Source of the DNA: Streptomyces lanatus | GTDB lineage: Bacteria; Actinomycetota; Actinomycetes; Streptomycetales; Streptomycetaceae | Assembly (NCBI RefSeq): GCF_014655715.1 | Contig: NZ_BNBM01000004.1 | Span: 381,639 to 445,638 of the forward strand | Reading direction: 5' to 3' | Length of the DNA: 64,000 nucleotides | Shown here: in pieces, positions 1 to 7,800 of the stretch | Layout of the letters: each line of letters opens with the position of its first letter | How positions within the stretch are numbered: position 1 is the first letter of the stretch | Position numbers and translations under genes: made by a program | Notes under the pieces: model-generated | What the model was told of the DNA's origin: nothing | Seen by the model: only the letters and a program-made list of their open reading frames with translations | Database searches by the model: none

Positions 1-22
1 GGGCGCTGAGCCACGCCGCGGG

Positions 23-754
23 TCAGGACGCGCCGGCCGTCGCCGCACAGGTGACCGTCGCCGAGGGCTCCCCGGACGAGTCCGAAGTGTCGGCGAGGAA
101 CCCGAACTTGACGCTGGCTCCGGGCGCGAGGGTGCCGTTCCACGACGCGTTGGAGACCGTCGCCCTGCCGTCCGGGGTGTTGGAGAGGGTGCCGTCCCAG
201 ACCTGGGTGAGGCGGACACCGTCGGGCGGTACGACCGTCGCGGTCCAGCCGGAGGCCGAGGCGGCGGGCGCGTTGGTCACCGTCACCTCGCCCTGGAAAC
301 CGCCCTGCCAGCTGTTGACGGTCCGGAAGGACGCGGTGCAGGCCGGATCACCGGGGGGATCTTCGGAGGCAGTCGGCTCGGGCTCGGCGGGGGCGCTCTT
401 GGAGGGCCCCGGTTCCCGGGCCGCGGTGTCGTCATCGCGGCTGGTCAACACGAGTGCGCCGCCGAAGCCGATGACCGCCGCCGCCGTCACGGCAACCGCG
501 ATGGCCGTGCGGCGAAAGCCGGGTCCGGAGCTTGCAGGCCCCCGCCCCCGTCCCACCTCGGCGACCGCCGGCAGTTCCTCGGTCGCGTCCTCGATGTCGG
601 GCACGGCCACGCTCTCGTAGCCACCCTGGTCCTCCTCCCACTCCCTGAACAGCTCCGCGAGGGCGTCGGTGCGGCGTGGACGCAGGACGCGGATCGGTTC
701 CAGGACCGTGCCGTCGTCCGGCTCCGGCTCCCCGGGGTCGGGCCGTGTGGACAC
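23..754 (-). CDS. Membrane-anchored protein with C-terminal CBM2 (cellulose-binding) domain
   Basis: This 243-residue protein has an acidic cytoplasmic N-terminus (1-80), one membrane segment (about 81-105, rich in A/V/I/G), a Pro/Glu/Ser linker (110-137) and a C-terminal domain (139-236). That domain has the hallmarks of carbohydrate-binding module family 2: Cys139 and Cys235 at its ends, spaced Trp residues (149, 170, 186, 205) and the SWNGTLAPG stretch. The GTG start is chosen because a GGAAGGAGA ribosome-binding site lies just upstream; the same frame continues open upstream only as antisense of the next gene. No catalytic domain is present. The architecture suggests a binding module displayed outside the membrane; the ligand and the role of the N-terminal part are unknown. 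The family call for the CBM2 part is firm; the cellular role is inference. Confidence 0.8.
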   Translation of the reverse strand: MSTRPDPGEPEPDDGTVLEPIRVLRPRRTDALAELFREWEEDQGGYESVAVPDIEDATEELPAVAEVGRGRGPASSGPGFRRTAIAVAVTAAAVIGFGGALVLTSRDDDTAAREPGPSKSAPAEPEPTASEDPPGDPACTASFRTVNSWQGGFQGEVTVTNAPAASASGWTATVVPPDGVRLTQVWDGTLSNTPDGRATVSNASWNGTLAPGASVKFGFLADTSDSSGEPSATVTCAATAGAS

Positions 755-831
755 ACCGCTCTCCTTCCGTCCCCGTCTGCACGGGGCTCGCCAATCCCCG
801 AGGAGAGATACGGGGCCCGCGCCCCGCCGGT

Positions 832-1680
832 TCAGCGCGCCGCGGGGTCCGCGGGCGCGGCGAGGAAACGGTGCAGGGAGGCCTTCATAGCGGTGACGAA
901 GGCGTCGCGTCGCGCGTCGTCCAGGGCGTCGAGGGAGAGATAGGGGTTGAGGTCCTCCAGTTCGACCAGCAGCAGCTCGCCGCCCGGCGCGCGGCAGGCG
1001 TCCACGCGCTGGATGCCGTGGTCGAGGCCGTTCCACTCGATGAAGCGCCGGGCGAACTCCAGGTCGCCGGCGGTGGGTTCGTACGGCTCCAGCTGCCAGC
1101 GCCGGTCTGTGTGCGGCGCGTAGAGGGCGTACTGGAAGTCGTGGTCGACGAAATAGAACGACACCTCGTAGGCGAAGTCGACACAGGGCTGGACGAGGAC
1201 GTCCCCGTCGATCGCCTCGCGCACGCCGTCCGACGGCACGATCCGCAGCCCCATCGAGTCGGCGCCGAGCTTCGGCTTGACGACATAGCGGTCGGTCTCC
1301 GGCAGGCGGTGCAGGTCCTCGGGGCAGTCCACGGTGGGGATGACCGGGTAGCCGGCCGCGGTGAGGTCGAGCAGGTACTGCTTGCCGGCCATGTCCGCCT
1401 TGCCGGAGAGCGGGTTGTACACGCGCGTCCCGGCTTCGGCGGCGCGCCGGCGGAAGACGTCGTAGGCGTCCTGGTACGTCAGGACCGGCCCGCTGTTGCG
1501 GACGACCACCGCGTCGAAGGCGTCCATGAGCGCGGCCGCGTCCCGGGGGTGGCACAGGGCGAGGTCGAAGTCGTCGCGCAGCCGTGAGGTGAGGAGGATG
1601 TCCTCGTCGCAGTAGCGGCGCCCGCGGGCCGGGTAGGCCAGGTCGGTGACGTACAGGACGCGGGGTCGGGCGGGCGGCAT
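832..1680 (-). CDS. ATP-grasp domain protein, orphan ligase
   Basis: This 282-residue soluble protein resembles RimK/glutathione-synthetase-type ATP-grasp enzymes. It has an N-terminal pre-ATP-grasp Rossmann-like part (VLYVTDLAYPARG, residues 7-19). A central part contains the nucleotide-binding lysine in YVVKPKLGADSMGLR, and a C-terminal part contains the metal-binding acidic stretch LLLVELEDLNPYLS. Such enzymes couple a carboxylate to an amine or thiol through an acyl-phosphate. No partner peptide or substrate gene lies beside it, so the substrate cannot be named. The ATG is preceded by GAGGAG at a good distance. It is followed after 77 bp by the CBM2 membrane protein on the same strand, so the two may be co-transcribed. 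Confidence 0.7.
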   Translation of the reverse strand: MPPARPRVLYVTDLAYPARGRRYCDEDILLTSRLRDDFDLALCHPRDAAALMDAFDAVVVRNSGPVLTYQDAYDVFRRRAAEAGTRVYNPLSGKADMAGKQYLLDLTAAGYPVIPTVDCPEDLHRLPETDRYVVKPKLGADSMGLRIVPSDGVREAIDGDVLVQPCVDFAYEVSFYFVDHDFQYALYAPHTDRRWQLEPYEPTAGDLEFARRFIEWNGLDHGIQRVDACRAPGGELLLVELEDLNPYLSLDALDDARRDAFVTAMKASLHRFLAAPADPAAR

Positions 1681-1779
1681 GACTGTGGCTCCTCGGCTGT
1701 GACTCCTCGGCTGCGGCGGCAGGTGATCGTATGCGGGCGGGTGTCGGCCGGACAAATATCCGATCGGCCGGGGCAGGGG

Positions 1780-1817
1780 GAGCACTCAGTTCCCTGTCCG
1801 GGCTGCACCGAGTGCCA
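1780..1817. promoter_or_regulatory. Two operator-like sites upstream of the TetR gene
   Basis: Sites at 1780-1794 (core AGCACTCAGTTCC) and 1803-1817 (core TGCACCGAGTGCCA) match, with a few mismatches, the perfect palindrome TGGCACTGAGTGCCA found at 2594-2608. They lie 32-69 bp upstream of the TetR ATG, which fits autoregulation. The assignment to this regulator is inferred from position. Confidence 0.5.
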
Positions 1818-1848
1818 TTCAGGCATCTCTGGGTGCTACGTTCCGTCC

Positions 1849-2565
1849 ATGAGCTCCATCAGCGCGAAGCCCCCGATGCGGGACGCCCTGGTCGCGGCGG
1901 CGTTCCAGCTGTTCCTGGAGCGGGGCTACGAGCAGACGACGGTGGACGACATCGTGACGCTGGCCGGCGTCGGACGGCGGTCGTTCTTCCGCTACTTCCC
2001 GTCCAAGGAGGACGTGGTCTTCCCCGACCACGAGCGCTGTCTGGCCGACATGGAGGCCTTCCTCGCCGCGAGCGGCGACGAGCACGAGCCGGTGCGGCGG
2101 GTGTGCGACGCGGCCCGGCTGGTGCTGCGGATGTACGCCGAGAACCCGACGTTCTCGGTGCAGCGCTACCGGCTGACCAAGGAGGTGCCCGGGCTGCGCG
2201 CGTACGAGCTGTCGGTCGTCTGGCGCTATGAGCGCGCCCTGGCCGAGTATCTGCGCGAGCGCTTCGCGGGGCGGCGGGACGGCACACTGCAGGCCGATGT
2301 GATCGCGGCCGCCGTGGTCGCGGCGCACAACAACGCGCTGCGGTCCTGGCTGCGTTCGGACGGGCAGAGCGATGCGAGTGCCGGGGTGGATCACGCGCTG
2401 GGGTATGTGCAGTCCACCTACGCTCAGTCCGCCGCCGGGGCCGCTCCTCCCCGGGCATCTGCCCGTGCCGAGCAGCCCGACGACGTCGTGGTCGTGGTGT
2501 CGCGGCGCGGCGCCCCCCTGTGGCGCGTGGTCCAGGAGATCGAGGCCACGCTCGGGAGCGACTGA
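1849..2565 (+). CDS. TetR family transcriptional regulator
   Basis: This 238-residue protein has an N-terminal TetR helix-turn-helix (residues 10-58). The recognition-helix region is TVDDIVTLAGVGRRSFFRYF, followed by the typical PSKEDVVF. A helical ligand-binding domain follows, ending in a hydrophilic tail of about 40 residues (AAPPRASARAEQ...). The ATG at 1849 is the first methionine immediately followed by a TetR-like N-terminus. The gene sits directly upstream of a Zn-ribbon OB-fold protein on the same strand, and both promoters carry copies of a GGCACTGAGTGCC motif. The regulator therefore probably controls itself and that neighbour. TetR proteins next to DUF35 proteins often respond to acyl-CoA-type ligands, but the effector is not visible here. 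Confidence 0.85.
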   Translation: MSSISAKPPMRDALVAAAFQLFLERGYEQTTVDDIVTLAGVGRRSFFRYFPSKEDVVFPDHERCLADMEAFLAASGDEHEPVRRVCDAARLVLRMYAENPTFSVQRYRLTKEVPGLRAYELSVVWRYERALAEYLRERFAGRRDGTLQADVIAAAVVAAHNNALRSWLRSDGQSDASAGVDHALGYVQSTYAQSAAGAAPPRASARAEQPDDVVVVVSRRGAPLWRVVQEIEATLGSD

Positions 2566-2593
2566 GATTCAGGGTACGGAGTGCCTTTACGTG

Positions 2594-2608
2594 TGGCACT
2601 GAGTGCCA
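2594..2608. promoter_or_regulatory. Perfect 15-bp palindromic operator (TGGCACTGAGTGCCA)
   Basis: The 15-bp sequence TGGCACTGAGTGCCA has two 7-bp arms around a central G. A partial half-site (AGTGCC) lies 8 bp upstream at 2580-2585. It is placed between the TetR gene and the DUF35-like gene, in the promoter of the latter, and its core recurs twice in the TetR promoter. It is the best candidate for the TetR binding site. Confidence 0.6.
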
Positions 2609-2708
2609 TACGCTTGCGGTGTGCACGGTGGCACGGTGAACCGGGCATGCGCGTGCCCGGGTGACCCGCGCACGTGGGATTCCGGCCGAGTGCAGGGAGT
2701 TGACCAGC

Positions 2709-3122
2709 GTGTACCAGCAATCAGCAGGCGTTGCTCGTCAGACCGTCGGCCTCGCGGCGGGCGTGCTCGAACGCACGGCCCCCGAGGCGGAGGCCATCGT
2801 CTTCCAGCGCTGCGGCTGGTGCGGTACCGCGATGTACCAGCGGCTGCTGTGTCCGGTGTGCCAGGGCAGCGACCTGCGTACGGAGCGCAGCGAGGGCGTG
2901 GGGACCGTCCGCCACTCCACGGTGGTGCACCGCAACACCCCCGCCGCGCGCAATGTGTCGCTCGTCGAGATGGCCGAGGGGTTCGTCGTGCGGGGCCGGG
3001 TGATGGGCCCGCCCATCGGCATCCACAGCGGGGACCGGGTCCGGCTGTCGACGGCGAAGGACCCGGTCCGCAGCGAGCCGGTGTTCCAGCTGGTCGACGA
3101 GCCCTACCGGGCCTGGACCTGA
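2709..3122 (+). CDS. Zn-ribbon/OB-fold (DUF35 family) protein
   Basis: This 137-residue protein has a CxxC...CxxC zinc ribbon (RCGWCGTAMYQRLLCPVC) followed by a small OB-fold domain. This is the arrangement of the DUF35 acyl-CoA-associated family, whose members act as companions of thiolases, MaoC-like hydratases or aldolases and may bind CoA thioesters. The GTG at 2709 is chosen over the upstream GTG at 2661 because AGGGAG lies about 9 nt in front of it. No thiolase is adjacent, which is unusual for this family. The gene appears to be controlled by the preceding TetR. Its 3' end overlaps the end of the convergent oxidoreductase gene by 19 bp. Confidence 0.75.
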   Translation: MYQQSAGVARQTVGLAAGVLERTAPEAEAIVFQRCGWCGTAMYQRLLCPVCQGSDLRTERSEGVGTVRHSTVVHRNTPAARNVSLVEMAEGFVVRGRVMGPPIGIHSGDRVRLSTAKDPVRSEPVFQLVDEPYRAWT

Positions 3123-4459
3123 CCGTCCGGCCCTTCTGAGAGCCCTGGGATCAACTCCCTTACGGCGACCGGCCGTCCCGTCTCGAAGCAGCGGTTCGCG
3201 GCGAGCCCGACGGCCAGGGCGAGCGCTCCGTCACGTTCGGTGGCCGTGGGATGCGCCACCGGCTCGGCACCGTCCGGGCCGAACAGCGCGTCCAGCATCC
3301 GTGGGTCTCCCCCGCCGTGCGCCTCGTGGGCGGTCACGAGGGGGACATCCACCGGAGGCCGCCACAGCGGACGCAGCGTGAGTCGCGCCCCGCCCGCGTG
3401 CTCGGCGGCGGTGTCCCCGTGCAGCGCGCCGCTGTCCGAGCCGATCCGGGTCGTGGGCCGCTGCCAGCGGCTCTCCTCCACCTCCAGTTCCAGCCGCCCC
3501 GCGCTGCCGTTGAACATGACCCGGTAGCCCTCCCACGGGGAGTACGCCGTGAGGTGGTACGTCATCGTGGCGCCCTTGGTGTAGCGCACGAGGACCGACA
3601 TGTCGTCCTCGATGGTGACGGGACCGCCGAAGACATTGCGGTCACGGACGTATCCGTCGTCGCCCTCGGCGTCGAGATAGAGCGCGCGCAGCGTGTCGTT
3701 GGCCGCAAGGTCCAGGGCGAAGGGGTCGTCGGCGGCTCTGTCGGCGCCGTGGGCGCGGTCGTAGTCCCGGCACAGGCCGTGGCGTTCGCCCGCCTCAGGG
3801 CCGTAGAAGGCCAGCCGCCCGTAGCCGAAGACCTCGCTCGGTTCATCCGCGAGCCACCAGTTGACCAGGTCGAAGTGATGGCTCGACTTGTGCACCATCA
3901 GACCGCCGCTGCGGTCCTTCTCCCGGTGCCAGCGCCGGAAGTAGTCGGCGCCGTGGCGTACGTCGAGCAGCCACTCGAAGTGGACCGAGAGGATCTCGCC
4001 GATCGCGCCGTCGGCGAGCAGCTCGCGCGCCTTCTCGTGCACCGGGTTGAAGCGGTAGTTGAAGGCCACGGTGAGGGAGTTCCCGGTGTCCCGGACGGTG
4101 TCGAGGATGCGCGCGCAGCGGGCGGCGTCGACGGTCATCGGCTTCTCGGTGACGACGCGGCAACCCGCCTGGAGGGCGGGGACGATGTAGCGGTCGTGCT
4201 CGGCGTCGACGGTGGTGACGACGACCTCGTCGATGTCCTCCTTGGCGAGCAGCTCGGCGAACCGGTCGGGCTCCCACTGGGTGGCGGTGGGTTCGCCGGC
4301 CTCGGTGAGCAGGCGGTTGTGGAAGGCCATGCGGGTGGGGCTGGGGTCGCAGAGGGCGGCGACGAGGTGGTCGGGGCGGGCGGCGAGCGACCGGGTGAAG
4401 GTCTGGGCGCGGTGACCGGTGCCGACAATGGCGGCGCGGCGCAGCGGAGTTCGGCTCAT
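3104..4459 (-). CDS. Gfo/Idh/MocA family oxidoreductase
   Basis: This 451-residue NAD(P)-dependent oxidoreductase has an N-terminal Rossmann fold (AAIVGTGHRAQTF near residue 10), the EKPMT motif of the family (about residue 110) and a C-terminal alpha/beta substrate domain. Members oxidise or reduce sugars, inositols or related polyols; the substrate here is not evident. The ATG at 4459 follows GGAAAGG; an ATG six codons upstream is possible but has no better ribosome-binding site. The gene stands alone on its strand, convergent with the DUF35-like gene and divergent from the secreted hydrolase. Confidence 0.85.
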   Translation of the reverse strand: MSRTPLRRAAIVGTGHRAQTFTRSLAARPDHLVAALCDPSPTRMAFHNRLLTEAGEPTATQWEPDRFAELLAKEDIDEVVVTTVDAEHDRYIVPALQAGCRVVTEKPMTVDAARCARILDTVRDTGNSLTVAFNYRFNPVHEKARELLADGAIGEILSVHFEWLLDVRHGADYFRRWHREKDRSGGLMVHKSSHHFDLVNWWLADEPSEVFGYGRLAFYGPEAGERHGLCRDYDRAHGADRAADDPFALDLAANDTLRALYLDAEGDDGYVRDRNVFGGPVTIEDDMSVLVRYTKGATMTYHLTAYSPWEGYRVMFNGSAGRLELEVEESRWQRPTTRIGSDSGALHGDTAAEHAGGARLTLRPLWRPPVDVPLVTAHEAHGGGDPRMLDALFGPDGAEPVAHPTATERDGALALAVGLAANRCFETGRPVAVRELIPGLSEGPDGQVQAR

Positions 4460-4576
4460 TGGGGTGGCCTTTCCCATCGGGCGCCCGGACAGTCCTGCCT
4501 ATGGGCCGGTTCTCGCCTTTCCCGGTGGTCACAGGCAACGCACAACTCACACCTTCCGTCCTCATCGGTTGAGGGC

Positions 4577-4595
4577 CCGGGACCGTCGGTCCCGG
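4577..4595. promoter_or_regulatory. Inverted repeat in the leader of the secreted hydrolase
   Basis: CCGGGACC-GTC-GGTCCCGG forms 8-bp perfect arms separated by 3 bp, about 20 bp upstream of the GTG start and just before the ribosome-binding site AAGGAGG. It could be an operator or a 5' UTR hairpin; nothing in the sequence decides between these. Confidence 0.35.
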
Positions 4596-4616
4596 AGCGA
4601 ACGGAAGGAGGGGCAC

Positions 4617-7373
4617 GTGAATCGTGCCCGGCGAATAGGGGTCACCGCGCTGGCGGTGCTCGCGATCGCGGGATCGTCGCCAGGGTGGGCTCAGGCTCAA
4701 CAGGCGCCCGGGGCAAGGGCGTCGGCGAACAACCCGGAAGGGCTGCCGCCGGACTGGAGCATCACCGGGGAGGGATCGGCGCGGAAGCTGGTGTGGCGGG
4801 CCGACGAGCGGGTGCCCATGGGGGACGCCCGGGTCGAGTTCTACGACGGTGACCGTCCGCTCGGCGTACCGGCACCGGCGAAGGACGGCCGGACGTTCCG
4901 ACTCGGCCTCGACGGGGTCCGGCTGGACTCGGTGCGGGACCTTCAAGTACGGGCCGCGGGGCGCCGGTTGGACGCGCCCGACACCACCTCCGGCGCACGC
5001 TCACCGGTGACCGTCCCGCAGCAACAGCCAGCGAACCAGGTCGACCCCGGCAAGCCGGGCAGCTACCGCACCGTCACTGGCGAGTACGCCGTGACCCCCG
5101 TACGGCTGCCCGGATTCCCGGAGCCGGTCGAGATGCGGGCCGTGGTGGTGGCGCCGAAGGGTGCCGAGGGCCGCCGTCCGCTCGCCCTGTTCCTGCACGG
5201 ACGCCACTCCACCTGCTACACACCGCAGGGCGACACCACCGGCGACTGGCCCTGCGCGACCGGTTCCAAGCCGATACCGAGCCACCGCGGCTATCTCCGC
5301 GACCAGCGTCTGCTGGCCTCCCAGGGCTATGTGACGGTGTCGATCTCCGCCAACGGCATCAACGGCCAGGACTGGCGGGCCGAGGACGGCGGCGCACAGG
5401 CCCGCTCCTCGCTGGTGCGGCGGCATCTCGCCCGCTGGGCCGACTGGTCCGCCCACCCGGACACGGCCCCGGCGGCCGTACGGCAGGCGCCCCGCGCCGA
5501 CCTGAACCGGGTGCTGCTCGTGGGTCACTCGCGCGGCGGCGAGGGCGTCAACCGGGCCGCGATGGACAGCCTCTACCCGCCGCCCGCCGCGCAGGACGGC
5601 TCCAGCGGCCCGGTGCGCTGGCACATCCGCGGCACCGTGCTCATCGGCCCGACGATCTTCGGCCAGAACCCGGTCCCGGACGTGCCGTCGATGACGATCC
5701 TGCCGGGCTGTGACGGCGATGTCTCCGACCTCCAGGGCGAGGTGTACGTCGACGGCACCCGTCAGATCAGCCGGGGTGCCGCGCTGCACAGCGCGGTCTA
5801 TGTGGTGGGCGCCAACCACAACTTCTTCAACAGTGAGTGGACGCCGGGCCAGGCCGTGGCGCCCGCCGACGACGACTTCTGGACCGACGAGGGGGAGCGC
5901 GACGCGGTCTGCTCTCCCGGCACCAGGACCCGGCTCACCGCCGACCAGCAGCACAAGGCCGGCGCGACCTACATCGCGGCGGCGACACGGCTGTTCGTCG
6001 CGGGCGACGACCGGGTGCGTCCGCTGCTCGACGGCTCGGGCCGGCGCGCGCCGTCGGCCGACCCCGCGCGCGTCCTCACCCATGCGGTGGGCGCCCGCCG
6101 CGGTGCCGGTTTCCTGCCGGACGGCAAGGTCACCGTGAGCGGTGCCCGGCTGTGCTCGGCGGTCGATCCGTCCACGGCCAGGGCGTGTCTGTCGTCGGAG
6201 ACGACGGGTGGTTCACCGCATTTCGCGCAGTGGGAGACCGACCGTGAGCCCGGGCGTCGCGCGGTCGCGCTGCGCTGGTCCGCGGCCGGTTCCGCCGCCC
6301 GGATCACCCCGGACCGGCCGCTGTCCCTGGCCGGTTCGAAGGCGCTGGCGCTGCGCGTCTTCGTGCCGCCGAACACCACGGGGACCCAGTTGGACGTCTC
6401 CGTCACCGACGCCGCCGGGCGACACCGGACCCTCGGCCGCGTCAAGGTCGACGGGCTGCCGGGGACCGGCCGGACTTCCTCGTACTGGGCCCGCGAGGTG
6501 CGGGTGCCGATCGGCGCCGACGACGCGGCCGCGCTGGACCTGCGGCACATCAAGTCGCTTGGGCTGACGCCGCGCACGCGCTCCGGGAAGGCCTGGCTGA
6601 TGGACGCCTGGGCCTGGCGGCCGGGCACGCCCGCGGTGCGGGAGGCTCCGCTCGCCCGGGTCGACATCGGCCGGCTGACCGTCGAGGAGGGCGACTCGGG
6701 CGTACGGACCTACCGGGTGCCGGTGGAGGTGTCGGGGCGGGGCAGCGGCCAGGTACGGCTGTTCGTCACCGACCCGGTCACGGGCCGGGTCACGGACCGG
6801 CTGGTGACGGTCCGGGCGGGCGCGCAGACCATCGACGTACCGGTGAAGGTCGAGGGCAACACCCGCTACGGCGAGGACTCCGGCCAGGACGTGTTCGTCA
6901 AGGCGGTCCGCACCGCGGTGGTCGGCGCCCACCTGGGCGGGGTGACCGTGAAGAACGACGACCCGATGCCGTCGCTGTCCGTGACCCCGGTCGCCGACCG
7001 TGTCACCGAGGGGCAACCGCTGAAGTGGCGGGTCTCCCTGTCCTCGGTCGCCGACATCACCATCGACGCGGCGTACGCCGTACTGCCGGTCACCGAAGGA
7101 CGGGAGCTGTCGACGAAGGACGTGGACCCGCGCTGGCTCAAGGAGACCACCGGCCAGTCCCCCGACCCCGAGCGGCCGTTGTCCGAGGTGGAGGGGCTTC
7201 CCCTCTGGCTCAACATCGAGGCGGGCAGGACATCGACGGAGCTGACGATCCCGACGGTGAAGGACCAGGTCGCCGAGCAGACCGAGTCGGTCCGCCTCCA
7301 GCCGGTCGACTACGACGGTGAGCCGGTGCCCGGGGCGCCGGTGTTCACGGGCATGGTCCTGAACGCGTCCTGA
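4617..7373 (+). CDS. Large secreted alpha/beta hydrolase with Calx-beta-like C-terminal repeats
   Basis: This 918-residue exported protein has a signal peptide (residues 1-26, RR near the N-terminus then a hydrophobic core and WAQAQ). An alpha/beta-hydrolase domain (about 150-540) contains the nucleophile elbow GHSRGG (Ser305) and the oxyanion-side HGRHS. A beta-rich stretch and two Calx-beta-like segments follow (TVEEGDSG...VTVKNDDP near 680-780, then SVTPVADRVTEGQP). The domain is related to secreted esterase/lipase or polyester-degrading enzymes; the substrate is unknown. The GTG start follows AAGGAGG. Calx-beta repeats in secreted proteins commonly bind calcium or mediate adhesion. The gene ends inside a bidirectional terminator shared with the next, convergent gene. 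Confidence 0.75.
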   Translation: MNRARRIGVTALAVLAIAGSSPGWAQAQQAPGARASANNPEGLPPDWSITGEGSARKLVWRADERVPMGDARVEFYDGDRPLGVPAPAKDGRTFRLGLDGVRLDSVRDLQVRAAGRRLDAPDTTSGARSPVTVPQQQPANQVDPGKPGSYRTVTGEYAVTPVRLPGFPEPVEMRAVVVAPKGAEGRRPLALFLHGRHSTCYTPQGDTTGDWPCATGSKPIPSHRGYLRDQRLLASQGYVTVSISANGINGQDWRAEDGGAQARSSLVRRHLARWADWSAHPDTAPAAVRQAPRADLNRVLLVGHSRGGEGVNRAAMDSLYPPPAAQDGSSGPVRWHIRGTVLIGPTIFGQNPVPDVPSMTILPGCDGDVSDLQGEVYVDGTRQISRGAALHSAVYVVGANHNFFNSEWTPGQAVAPADDDFWTDEGERDAVCSPGTRTRLTADQQHKAGATYIAAATRLFVAGDDRVRPLLDGSGRRAPSADPARVLTHAVGARRGAGFLPDGKVTVSGARLCSAVDPSTARACLSSETTGGSPHFAQWETDREPGRRAVALRWSAAGSAARITPDRPLSLAGSKALALRVFVPPNTTGTQLDVSVTDAAGRHRTLGRVKVDGLPGTGRTSSYWAREVRVPIGADDAAALDLRHIKSLGLTPRTRSGKAWLMDAWAWRPGTPAVREAPLARVDIGRLTVEEGDSGVRTYRVPVEVSGRGSGQVRLFVTDPVTGRVTDRLVTVRAGAQTIDVPVKVEGNTRYGEDSGQDVFVKAVRTAVVGAHLGGVTVKNDDPMPSLSVTPVADRVTEGQPLKWRVSLSSVADITIDAAYAVLPVTEGRELSTKDVDPRWLKETTGQSPDPERPLSEVEGLPLWLNIEAGRTSTELTIPTVKDQVAEQTESVRLQPVDYDGEPVPGAPVFTGMVLNAS

Positions 7374-7386
7374 CCAAGGTCAGGAC
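7367..7386. terminator. Bidirectional terminator overlapping two stop codons
   Basis: GTCCTGACC-AA-GGTCAGGAC is a 9-bp perfect stem that includes the TGA of the secreted hydrolase and the stop of the convergent PPOX gene. It can serve both strands. Confidence 0.6.
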
Positions 7387-7766
7387 GTCAGTGTGATCCG
7401 CAGGCCGACTGTGCCGTTCACCCCGCGGCGCAGTCGGCTGCCGAGCAGCGTGAGGCGGCCGGTGATCCCGTACTTGCCGGCGACGAGCCGGCGGTAGCGG
7501 GCGCTGGTCGCCTCGTCGCAGATCTCGGCGGTCGCCGGGACCTGCTCACCCGTGGGCCTGCCGCGCAGGTCGCAGGGGCCGACGAGGACGTCGCCGCGGG
7601 CCCGGATGCGCTTGACCTTCCAGGAGTCGGCGACCGTCCACACGCCGAGCGCGTCCCCGTCCCGGACCACCCATACCGGGGTGGGGACGCCGGTGCCGTT
7701 CTTGCGGTAGCTGGTGACGAGCAGGTACTGGCCCGCGCCGAGCCGCTCCAGCGTCGTGTCGTCCAT
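7380..7766 (-). CDS. PPOX class F420-dependent (or FMN) oxidoreductase
   Basis: This 128-residue protein has the split-barrel flavin/F420-binding fold of the pyridoxamine 5'-phosphate oxidase superfamily. It shows LLVTSYRKNGTGVPTPVWVV at the N-terminus and the central KVKRIRARGDVLVGPCD, typical of the short actinobacterial F420-linked group (Rv2061c-like). The exact substrate cannot be read from sequence. The ATG at 7766 gives the usual family length; an ATG 7 codons upstream lies in non-conserved sequence. The gene is transcribed toward the secreted hydrolase and lies 34 bp downstream of the aminotransferase on the same strand. Confidence 0.75.
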   Translation of the reverse strand: MDDTTLERLGAGQYLLVTSYRKNGTGVPTPVWVVRDGDALGVWTVADSWKVKRIRARGDVLVGPCDLRGRPTGEQVPATAEICDEATSARYRRLVAGKYGITGRLTLLGSRLRRGVNGTVGLRITLTS

Positions 7767-7800
7767 GGCCCGAAGTGTAGGCGGCACGGGCGAGGCCCTC

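Noticed and set aside
23..1555. A 510-residue minus-strand frame joining the CBM2 protein to upstream sequence
   Set aside because: The first half is antisense-frame shadow of the ATP-grasp gene. A ribosome-binding site and GTG at 754 mark the real start.
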